A stretch of DNA of 64,000 nt from the NCBI RefSeq assembly GCF_030247195.1, contig NC_080671.1:62533589-62597588 (forward strand), written 5' to 3'. The notes below the pieces were generated by a model. It worked only from the letters and a program-made list of their open reading frames with translations. It made no database searches and was not told the DNA's origin. This document shows, one piece after another, positions 21,641-32,275 of this stretch. How positions within the stretch are numbered: the stretch's first letter is position 1; each line of letters begins with the position of its first letter. The position numbers were made by a program, and so were the translations under genes. This DNA is from Topomyia yanbarensis (Eukaryota; Arthropoda; Insecta; Diptera; Culicidae).

Positions 21641-23126
21641 AGAACTAAAAAACAGTATGAACGCTATTAATTTGTTTTTGATTCTGATGTTTAGTTTTTA
21701 GGATATGAATGTTTGAATGCGTAAAAATGGCGTTTTTTGCAGTTTTTTTAAATTTTCTGCCGAAATTGACAATATAGATTAACAATTTATATGTTTTTAG
21801 ACAGCTTTAACGAATACCTTTCGAACAAGCTATAGATTGTTGAAATCGGACTATTATCAAAAGAGATATTTAACATTAAATGCGGACGAAAGATTTTTAT
21901 CATTTCCCATTGCCAGAAATATGACCAAAAACATGTAATCTATTATTAACGCCAAAACGGCTTATTTTAGGTCAATAGTATCTTCGGAGAATTTAATGGA
22001 GGAAATATGTTCTTTCTTTTGGTATTGTGCTTTTGTTGATTAATCCCCCTATGAGTGAGATATTTTCACAAATTTTCTTGGAAGTGATTATAACGAAATG
22101 ATGCCTTCAGCAAATTTGTAGCTCTTACTTTTGCGAATAACTTTACTGAAGACTTCAAATATCTATTTTGAATACTTTAAAAGTTATGGCTTGTTGTTTG
22201 TGGATTACTCTTCGTCGCCTATTTATTGTTCAATATAGTAATAATTCATTGAAATAAGCCAAACATTATTTCGATAAATCGAGTTTTGTATTTCATTTTT
22301 CTATCTACAACCGCTAGAAATAATCACCGCACCGAACACTTCCAAGTTGTCTGGAAGGAACTTGATAACTTATCAGTGCAAAAATGTTCATTTGTGCGAA
22401 CCTTCTGACTGCAATTTTTCTAACTTATAACCATCGGATCGATCTGAAACATATCGGAAAATGAAAAGCGAAATAAATAACTCCAAGCAACGAAGTAGCC
22501 AAGAGAAGGTTTTGGGGTTTAACACCATACAACTCCCCCTTCCACCACACCCAAAAAAATATTGGATTGAAGTTCAAAATTTATTGATGTAGACTGATTT
22601 AATTCAATATTACAATAACAATTATCTGATCCGTAGATTGATAACCTGTTGTTGTAAACATCATGAGGACTTTTGATAAATTGTCGGAATGGGGTCCTGA
22701 TATGTAACTGATCTATTGGTCTTGATTTCACAGTTGTCTAATAGCATCAATATCAAATTCCTGCCTGAAAACATTCCAATAGAAAATTCCAGAGTTCTGT
22801 AATCAATCATAATCCTCAGATTTATTTTCAAATTTTCAGCTTTTTTCCTACACAATATTACGAAAGCTTATTAAACAATTTTTCCTAATAAGTTTGTGAA
22901 AATTATAAACTATTTGAAATTTTTTAATAGTTTTATTTTTTATTTAACCGTGATTTTTTAACAAATAGTGACCATCGCTTCACAACGTAGTCTATTTTTC
23001 ATGGCTTGCGGTGAGCACGATCTCTCGAATTGCTGAACTGAAAATTATGGAATAGAAATTAATTTTTAGTATTCTTTACAGACCCGCTGGTGCCCTAAGA
23101 CGATTTCGCTAGATTTTTAGAGCACT
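21641..23126. other. Unassigned interior of the giant inverted repeat
   Basis: No ORF above 75 codons and no recognised domain. 21641-22250 is probably the body of the TG-repeat module family. Confidence 0.35.
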
Positions 23127-24303
23127 GTGCACTAGACTGCCCAGAAAAATGATGAATTTTTGAAAACTCAATCGGCCCACCCCTGAGTCGATTCCTAGTC
23201 CCACCAGAAGTACTTGTACCAAATTTGAAGCAAATCGGACAAGTCTAACTACCGGACCAACGTGCCTGAAGTTTATATTGGATTTTTCAACAATTTACAT
23301 GAAGAAAACTCACTAGCTCGTATTTTCGCCGCTAGGTGGCACTGTATACGTCGTATTATCACTGTAAGTGAAAATAAGAAAGATATTTTAATTATCTACA
23401 ACTTTGTCGAAGACTGCTAGTAAATCCGGCTATGTTAAAAGAAGTTATTAAACTTTTAACGAAGTGATGTCTGAGTCAGTTTTGCATGGGGCCTAGCAGT
23501 GCATGGTTGTGTATCAGTACTTGAGTCCCGCGAACTATATATTTTTGTGAAATAATGGTTAGATTTAGCCGAATAGTATGTTTACAAGAATTATAGTAAA
23601 TAATACGAGTTGTGTTTTGGTTAGAAAATTTTAGTTCCACCTGTGACCGCATAGAGGGCGCCACTACTAACTTTTCATAGAAGAGAGATAGAGTATCAAG
23701 ATGTTCAGAAGAAATACTGAAAAATGCCTGTTCTATAACTTTGTAGACAAATTTCTATCTCTCTCCGTTGAAAAGTTAGTGTTGGCGCCCTCTATGCGGT
23801 AACAGGTGGAACTAAAATTTTCTAATCAAAGCATGACTCGTATTATTTACTATAATTCTTCTGAACATACCATTGAGCTAAATCTAACGATTATTTCACA
23901 AAAATGTTTAGTTCGTGTGAATCGAGTACTGATACACAACCATGCACTGTTAGGCCCCATGCAAAACTGACTCAGACATCACTTCGTTAAAAGTTTAATA
24001 ACTTCTTTTAACAAAGTCGGATATACTTGCAGTCTTCGACTAAGTTGCAGACAATTCAATTATCCTTCTTATTTTCACTTACAGTGATAATACGATGCAT
24101 ACAGTGCCACCTAGCGGCGAAAATGCGTGCTGGTGGGTTTTCTCCATGTTGAAAATTCCCATACAAACTTCAGACCCGTTGGTCCGGTAGTTAGACTTGT
24201 CCGATTTGCTTCAAATTTGGTGCAAGTACTCCTGGTGGGACTAGGAATCGACGCAGAGGTGGGCCGATAGGGGTAATTTTTTTCCTGTCACCCTACTGTG
24301 CAC
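23127..24303. mobile_element. 1.18-kb long-hairpin foldback element
   Basis: The left arm (23127-23695) and right arm (23757-24303) are reverse complements over about 550 bases with scattered mismatches. Matching blocks include CGGACAAGTCTAACTACCGG / CCGGTAGTTAGACTTGTCCG, the GATGTCTGAGTCAGTTTTGC block and ACCGCATAGAGGGCG. Only about 60 bases separate the arms. Outer ends read GTGCAC on both sides. A single diverged half of the right arm recurs at 46064-46462. No protein is encoded. A read-through transcript would fold into long double-stranded RNA. Confidence 0.8.
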
Positions 24304-24582
24304 CCAGTGCATTAACGCAAGTGACGGAAGGTTATCGAAAAGTTTCGTGAAAATGAAAGTTCCAGTAATGATGATGATTTTCCCAAACGGTTCGTTTTTG
24401 TGAGGTTTTTATTTGTTCCTTGGCATTAGGATTAGCGATAATAATTCAAATCAAGAATACTACTGGGAAGTCACCTTTAGAAAAAGTCGATGTCGAAGTT
24501 AAATTTGAAACTATGCACGCATGCACTTCAGAGATAGCGTGATATCAGGAGCTGCGATTTCATTTCAACCCTTTTTTTTTTT
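24304..24582. other. Unassigned spacer
   Basis: No feature recognised. Confidence 0.3.
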
Positions 24583-25207
24583 AAAGGGCGATACTTACAA
24601 ATGTAAACATAGGGCTTTTTTCTTACATGCGAATGAGGGCTTTGAAACGCAACAAATTAACCTAAAAATTTTGATTCTACGATTATGCTTTCTTAAACTA
24701 CAGCAAAAAATACAACGGGCGAAACTGTATTTTAGTTTATTTAAAGTTTCGCCCTCCACGCTCCATGCAAACAAACAGTGCGATACATTTTTTGCTAGCA
24801 GTTTACAGGCGAAACTGTTATTTTTGTATTTTTTTAGGATTATCAAACTGATACCAGCTGTAAATAGTAACAATGATCGCTATTGAAAAAACCTGGACGA
24901 AATCGGTTGTGTAAAACGGTAGTTATTGTAAAAAAACGTAAGGGCGATACTTCAATGCTGATAGATGGGACCGAAAAAGTAAACAATCGCCAAAGGGGCG
25001 ATACTATCATTTTGTCAATTTCAATAGCAAAAACAAATTTTAATTTAATAATTTCAAATACTTTATGAAGTTTTGGGTTTCGATCACTGAATCATGCAAT
25101 CTAGGATGTCAAAAAACACAATAGTTCTTAAATAGGAAATAAAACCAAGTCTGGAAATATTCACTGTTGATTTTCTTTGAATGGTATCACTGCTAGTATC
25201 GCCCTTT
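24583..25207. repeat. AAAGGGCGATACT inverted-repeat element
   Basis: AAAGGGCGATACT at 24583-24595 and AGTATCGCCCTTT at 25195-25207 form a perfect 13-bp inverted pair. Further GGGCGATACT copies lie at about 24943 and 24996, with TGCGATAC at 24779 and GGCGAAACTGT variants at about 24717 and 24808. Probably a MITE with subterminal motifs. The 121-codon open frame at 24521-24886 has no recognised domain and spans the repeat edge. Confidence 0.5.
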
Positions 25208-25909
25208 TCAAGAAAAAGCGTTGATTTCTTAGTTCTCAGTCGCGTTGGAAATTTGAGTAAAATATAATCTTCAAATCAATTAAAAAAAATCGTTTTTTTT
25301 GTTTCAGTACAATATATAACCCCTTTAGGAAAATTCAGTTTTCCCACCACAATATAGATATTTTATTAACAGAGCATTAACAATAATTCGTTGGTATGTC
25401 TATTTTATGGGCCATTTTTTCGCTTTCCCATTGATTTGGTTTGAGATTTCTAGCACTGATGTTGTCCTATGCTGATTTGAGCGATTCTCTGAGTCCTGCC
25501 ACTATCCCATGTAGTATGTGTTATCAAAAACATCGCGAAGCATCAAGTTCTAAATGTTCTCAAACGATATAATATCCGAAGAGTGCTAAGAGTTATAAGA
25601 AATGTCTCATCACACTGTTAGGTGGATTAAACACGTTTTTACCAAGGGATTAGTAACTGGCGGCAAGCAAGCAAGCATGGTAACCCCTACAATTTTGAAT
25701 TCAATGCGATGACATATACATATTCATACATCAATCGATTGCTATTAATGCAGACTACAATTTATGGAAGAAAGTTTTATGAAATTTATTGGAAATATGT
25801 CATCGCGTTAAAATAAAACATATTGGCTAAATTAGCAAAAAAATTTAATTTCTTCGTACTTCTATGATCTTTTTGATTACTTTCAATGAATATCAAAAAA
25901 CTTTCTTCC
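25208..25909. other. Unassigned; ends with a 17-bp inverted pair
   Basis: TTATGGAAGAAAGTTTT (25762-25778) and its complement (25897-25913) bracket 118 bases at the inner edge of the right arm. Nothing else recognised. Confidence 0.4.
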
Positions 25910-26699
25910 ATAATGGTGCCACTGATATGTGCGCAAGTATAGAGGGATAGACCACTAGTGAAAAATTGTTCCCGAGCCTGAGGGATAACCCTTTTGCAAA
26001 TGAGTGGTTGTGTATTAGTGGTGGCGCTAGTGTTATATTTTTAAGGAATTTCCTCATAGTGTTATGTCTGTTAGTCTGTGAAATTATGACCAACATTTTT
26101 TTTCGCAGGAGCCATCTACATTTGGTTTTACAACGCCCATACTACCAAAAAATTGGATCCTCCATCGAAATTGCGATATCACCTAATTTGGGTGGCCCAT
26201 TTGAGAAATTTTGACTGGAGCATTTTCAGTAGTAAAATCACAAATTTCAAACTCGATTTAAATTTTTTTTAGAAATATTACCCTCGCTATTCTTTTCTAA
26301 ATATGCCTGAAAATATTCTCTTTGAAATGCCAGAAGAATAATTTATTTTCGTTTGCCCCAATTTTAGATATAAATATTTTAAAAGGAGCCATTTTTTATT
26401 TAATATTGCTCATAACTTCTGTTCTAGAAGTGATATCTGAATTCTTCTGTTAATACAATGAAAACCTTTTGAGATACAACTATGACGTCTTCGGCAAAGT
26501 TGCTTGGCATAAGTTTCTCTACAATATTGCTGAAGACTGTAATATTCTATCTCCCCACATTCAGAAAATAATTTTTGAAACACCCTAACAATAAGAGCCA
26601 CCCTGATACGATCTACATCTGGAGATGGTCTATTTGATACTGGTTTAGCTACAAACATTTTTGTCTTCCTAAATGGTGGATTCGGACCACTGTGCATTG

Positions 26700-28340
26700 T
26701 TGGCTAGTTTCGGGATTCCGGAATCTGATTTTCTACGCCGAACTACAATGTTTAACTGTATGGAGTGCTGTGTGACATAAAACAGCAGCTGAGATGCAAC
26801 CATATTAAATGACAATTAACAGATACAATCGCTTCCTGAATCTCCGAAATTCGGATTACTGATTCTTTTTATCATTCTCGACATGTTCATCAAATTACAT
26901 CAACCAGATGATCTACGAATCATATTGGAAGTTTTGTGGACACATTTAACTCCGATTTCGGATATTTCAGAATTCAGTTCCCTTGGACTGATGATTATTT
27001 TTGTAGCTTGCCATTATGTGACGCATGAAATGACATCCCCTTTCTGCACCGTTTACTATATTTTTACAAAAACAAATCAGCAGTACTGTATCAATATTCT
27101 ACATATGGTCAAGGCTTCTGTCTGTCACGTTTCAAGTTTACGCATATTTCATAAGATAAGTCTGTAAAAACGATAAAATCAGATTCTATCCCAATTGCAC
27201 ATTATTAAGGCCACTAAGCCGCACATTTTTTCAACAGTAAGTTATTTTCTATCATGAACGGTTTTCGCTTTATTGTCATTTTGATACGTCTGTCACGTTA
27301 CACAATTTTCGCAGTGAGTTTAGAGGTTACCCAACTAAATTGAGAAAGTCTGTTCCGTTCTCCCCCAAATTTGCGTGAACACAGTTTTAAGTTGAAGCTT
27401 GGAAAACAAAGAAGAGTTTAAAATATCGTTTTTCTGAAAAAAAAACTTTTTTTTTTGATTTTATGGAGTATACTCAACGATCTGTCACGTTACAACCATA
27501 ATCTGTCACGTTACAGTTCTGTAACAAATCGTCCTTGATCTGGGAATAAAAAACATATTGGTTTTGATGAGCAAACGTGAATAACTTATGAAAAGGTCGT
27601 AATTTCGCGAAGTAACACGTTATGTCGAAAGAAAATCTAAAATAACTTAAAAACATCTGCCTTTTGAAGGACAATTTTTCATGAGCTTTTTGAATTTTTG
27701 TAATTAGATTAAAATTAAAAATTAAAAGATTTTTGAAATATGTTTCAAGTTTTTGTTATAAAATCTTTTATTGTTATTTTCTCCACAATGCAATTATATT
27801 TTAAACGTTTTTTAATTAATTAAATTTTAAACGGGTTATGTTTTTAGCGTTTGGTATCGTGAGTGACTTATTAAAAGGGCGTATTTTCACTACTAGATAT
27901 TTTTGTATGAGAAAAAAAAAACAAAATATTTCGGAAAATTTTTCTTAAGATGATATTTAGTATTAATATTGTATAGGAAAATTATAAATATGACTGAAAA
28001 ATACCAGGAAATTTAGAAGTATACTTCATGTCGTTGCGAAAAATACTTTCTTTCTAATAATTTCTTAATAAAGCCATTACAATTTCTTCTGTTTTTAGGC
28101 TTGCGTTAACAAAAAAATCATTGTTTTTTTGTAATTGCATTTTTCAATTTCAGTTTTGAAAAATTTCACCAAAAAATATTCACACAGTAGAATTAATTCC
28201 CTAGAACTCGCTATCTTATAGTTTTGTTGTACAAATGGCGATTTTCGAACAATATATTTTAAAAGTACATCGATATCTCATATACCCTTTTAAAATATTA
28301 CTCTTGAATAAAAATTGTTGTTTAACAATGCAAAATACTT
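26700..28340. other. Unassigned AT-rich DNA with CTGTCACGTTACA motifs
   Basis: TCTGTCACGTTACA occurs at 27289-27302, 27481-27494 and 27502-27515, with a variant (TCTGTCACGTTTCA) at 27121-27134. A fifth copy lies at 32327-32340, beyond the LINE. No coding region recognised. Confidence 0.5.
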
Positions 28341-28348
28341 AGTCTCCT

Positions 28349-31300
28349 ATATAAATGAAATGTAAAGTGAGCTCCTCGGCAGCACGCGCTTCCTCGGCTT
28401 TTGCATGTTCCAACCTGCCGCCTGAAAGATTGGACAGAACTCATTCGGTCGTCGGTCCTACAACCAACAGTACTGCCTGCACTTTGTCACAGCTCCCATC
28501 GACATCGTCTATGCAAAAAAAGTATTTTCAGTATACTACCAAAACGTAAGAGGGATGCGGACGAAGACGAATAAATTTAACCTGGCAACATCCTCAAGCG
28601 ATTACAATATCATTGCTCTCACCGAGACCTGGTTGCGAGGCGATGTGTGCAATGCAGAGCTCTCATCGGACTACACAATATATCGCTGTGACCGAAACCA
28701 AAACACCAGTCAGCTTCTCCACCACGTTTTACTGATCAGAATTAAAACCAGTCTTCTGTCAACGATGGTACCGCTCCCTGGCTATGAGCACCTCGAACAA
28801 ATCGTTGTTTAAGTAATTCTAGCATCTCAATCGATATATATTTGCTGCGTATATCTGAGACCGAATAGTGATCCTGCATTGTACGCTGCTCATTCTGATG
28901 CCGTTCAGAAAATATTGGACATGGCCAATGATATTGACACCGTCATTGTGTTGGGCGACTATAACCTGCCTCATTTTCTTTGGACATTGGACGACGACTT
29001 TAACAGTCGTATCCCAATGAACGCTTCGTCAGAACAAGAAATCACTATGTGCGAGTCCATGCTGGCTGGTGGTATGCACCAAATCTGCGACCTTCAAAAC
29101 ATAAATGGACGCATTCTTGACCTTGATTTTGTCAATATTAACAGCAATGTCGAGTTTCTAGAGACACCAACTGAACTACTTAAAATAGATACTCATCATA
29201 AGCCCTTCGTCCTATGTTTTGATACCTATGTCGTTCCCGGAAACGATACCTTTTCACCAACTAACGACCGCAACTTTGATTTCAATCTCTGCAACCTTGA
29301 TGAGATTTCTGAATCGATTGAAGCTATCAACTGGAATAGAGTATTAGCTGACTGTGAAATCGACCACGCTGTGAGTGTTTTTTTTATCACAATATCTTTG
29401 ATATTCTACGTCGATCGGTCCCGCTAAAACGAACACCTAGAAAGCTGCACAAAAACACTCATGGTGGACTGGTGAGATTCGCCATCTTCGAAACATTCTC
29501 CGTAAGAAACGAAAGCGGTATTTTCGCAACAAATAGCACTACAACAAAGCGCTACTTCATCACGCGGAACATCGGTACGAGACAGCCTTGGCGAATATCT
29601 TCCAGGAATATATAAACCGCATCCAGCATAACCTTCAGAGCGATCCTTCGTCTTTTTGAACCCTTATTAAAGAACGGAGACAGCCTGTGAATGTCACGTA
29701 CAAAGGTGTCACAGCTCGACAGCCGCTTGATTCAGCAAATCTTTTTGCTGATTTCTTCCGTGAGGTCTTCAGCAACTCTGAGACAACTGCCCCGGATTCA
29801 TACATGAACACTTTACCCACTTATAATATTGCAATATCGAACTCACCTCTACTTGAGAGCGATATACGTACAGCGCTGAATAACGTTGTTCCCGCTAAGG
29901 GCGCCGGCCCCGATCGTTTACTCCCGAAACTAATCAAAGGATGTGCAGATTCTCTTGTGGCTCCCCTCTCCATTATTTTCAATCGGTCTCTTACCGAAGG
30001 CCGGTTTCCTCGCGCATGGAAAACTGCAGCGATAACCCCCATTCACAAAACGGGAAGCGCACAGCGTGTGGAAAACTACAGACCTATTTCTTTTCTCTGC
30101 TGCGTAGCGAAAGTTTTGGAGAAACTTGTATATGAAAAAATGTATGCTGCCGCTAAACCCGTCATCTCTGATTTCCAGCATGGTTTTGTCAAGAAACGCT
30201 CGACTCTTTCAAACCTATTGGTTTACACCAGTGTCTTGTTCCCTGCTGTGGAAGAACGACACCGAGTAGACGCGGTATATTTTGACTTTTCAAAAGCTTT
30301 CGATAAAGTTCCGCATAATATTACCATCGATAAGCTGGAAAGGCTTGGCTTTCCCTTCTGGCTAACTAATTGGCTGAAGTCCTACCTAGACAATAGATCG
30401 GCTTATGTAAAGTTTGCAAACCTTACCTCGACTGTTTTCGAATTACTGTCTGGGGTACCGCAAGGCAGTCATCTCGGTCCTATTATTTTCATCTTATTCA
30501 TTCTTGTTATATGCCGACGACCTGACGATTTTCCGAAAAATAAAATCTCCTCTAGACTATGCAGTTCTTCAAGCTGACATCGACTTAGTTCAAGATTGGT
30601 GTTAACTCAATGGAATGAATTTGAACATAAACAAGTGCAAAAAGATTAGCTTAAGTCGCTTAATTTCTCGTTTCGACTATAAAGTAGATGGTTGTAGCCT
30701 AGAAAGGGTGTTGTCAATTAAAGACCTAAGCGTTTTATTTGACTGCAAACTGAAATTCAGCGACCATAATTCCACTATAACTGCCAAAGCTTTTGCGACT
30801 CTAAGTTTTTTGCAAAGAAACGCTTCAGATTTCAGTGATCCGTACGTACTCAAAACATTGTACTGCTCTCTGATACGCAGGTACCCTGGAATATGCTGTC
30901 CAAATTTGGGCGCCACACAACGCAACTCAACGTGATCGAATCGAGCGAGTGCAAAAACGTTTCAGACGATTTACTCTTAGAAATCTGCAATGGCGCGACC
31001 CAGTACGTTTGCCTCCATACTCCGACCGATGCAAGCTGTTGAACATGCAGACTCTTGAACAGCGCACAGAGGAGTAACTAGAACAAATTCTTGGCCAATA
31101 ACCAATTTATTTTTTATTTTTTATTTAGTTATATTTTTTTAGATACCTAAAAGCTTACTGCATATTGTGGCAAAATAAAGAGTATGCCAAAAATTGCTGA
31201 ATAATTTTTGAATGGATGCAAAATGGTGATATGTTAAGGGGTTTTTAATCATTTTTTATTATATATCCAGTAAAATTGCTTTCTAATGATGATGTTTGCA

Positions 31301-32275
31301 TTAAATAAGACAATATTATAATAAACGTAATTGAACACAACTATTAGTGTAACCTCATCTTAAAAATAATCAAAAATAGTAGTGTTTCTGTGTATTGGAC
31401 CAGCTTTAGAAACACCTTTTTTAAACATTTTATTCCAAATTTGAACGATAAAAAAGTTACACTATACCGTAATATCCGGCAAAGTTGCTGAAACAACATT
31501 ACCAAACAAGATTCCGGCTATCCGAAAAACATTCTATCTCTTCCGATCTTTTCCGATCCACAAATTCCAAGTGATTTGAAAATATTGGTATTATCACTAA
31601 TTTTAGGTACGCCAAAATGCTGTAGGGCCAAATACTATGTTTGGAAAAATGTATATCTATGAATATGTGCACAGGTATCCCTTTTCTTCTCCCTTTTCCA
31701 CTGACCAACTGTTCATGCATCAAGAAAATTAAATGTATTCACAAAGATCACCTCGAAAATACTAGTATTCGGCAGGATCTAGTAAATTGACCTCTGCACT
31801 GGTAGGTGGATAGATGCCAAATTGTCCCAAAAACTAGTTATTTTCTATTTTTAGTTCATATTAAGGCATAATAACAGCAATAGCCGCAAAAATAGTTTTG
31901 GCCAGGATTCGACCCCAGTTACTCCTCTGTGCAGCGACGGGTTTTACTACAGAGGCTTTTAGTATTTGACGTTATCACTGGAAACATCGATTGTCCTGAT
32001 CTACTCCAGAAAGTAAACTTTTATGCTCCGCAGTGCCGATTCCGGAACCTGCCTCTTCTTTGGATCCCTCGGCATAGAACTGCATATGGACAGAGTAACC
32101 CAATCGACATGTGTTGTGTGAAGTTTAACGAAACAATTGGTGTTTTTGATTTTAATGTGTCTAAAAAGAGTTTTAAGTTAGGTATAATCAATGTATAGCA
32201 CTAAGGTTTTATTTTTTAACGTCTGAACGGCAGTCAGCCGAAGATATGTATAATAAATTAAAATTAAAAAGTTTC
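28349..32275 (+). pseudogene. Jockey/CR1-like LINE ORF2 (EN-RT), degenerate
   Basis: Endonuclease segments: YYQNVRGMRTKTNKF (about 28535), ALTETWL (about 28613), VLGDYN (about 28946). Linker: WWTGEIRHLRNILRKKRKRY (about 29464) and an in-frame stop in the SSF*TLIKERR region. RT: PAKGAGPDRLLPKLIK, NYRPISFL, YFDFSKAFDKVPH, SGVPQGSHLGP and, after a frameshift and small deletion near 30495, LLYADDLTIF. The C-terminal thumb (30615-31060) resumes at 31937 after a MITE and ends at about 32198 with FDFNVSKKSFKLG. No RNase H domain. The 3' end is AT-rich with an AATAAATTAAAATTAAAAA-type tail at about 32250-32270. At least four frame lesions are present, so it is dead. ORF1 is essentially absent; 28355-28530 may be its last part. 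Confidence 0.85.
31065..31931. mobile_element. 867-bp MITE, CACAGAGG TIR and 5-bp TSD (Transib-like)
   Basis: Perfect 15-bp TIRs CACAGAGGAGTAACT (31065-31079) and AGTTACTCCTCTGTG (31917-31931) extend imperfectly to about 35 bp through CTTGGCCAA/CCTGGCCAA. The flanking direct repeat CAGCG (31060-31064 and 31932-31936) is 5 bp. Excising the insert and one CAGCG restores the LINE frame (LEQR|RVLLQR), which proves both boundaries. CAC-starting TIRs with GC-rich 5-bp duplications fit Transib; a hAT model fails because no 8-bp repeat fits. No transposase. Confidence 0.8.

Larger units (their letters stand above)
20142..26694. mobile_element. 6.55-kb giant inverted-repeat element with CACAGTG ends
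   Basis: Left end CACAGTGGTCCGAATCCAC (20142) and right end GTGGATTCGGACCACTGTG (to 26694) are perfect complements. Inverted similarity continues for about 780 bp (20142-20918 against 25910-26694), including the CTTTGCCGAAGACGTCATAG and ACTCATTTGCAAAAGGG blocks. Flanks are TATTG and CATTG, a possible 5-bp duplication with one mismatch. A CACAGTG heptamer with a 5-bp duplication is the signature of Transib elements, relatives of RAG1. No Transib transposase ORF is visible; the interior holds other repeats (21411-21640, 23127-24303, 24583-25207). A hAT reading (CAGTGG ends) gives no 8-bp duplication. Confidence 0.6.
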
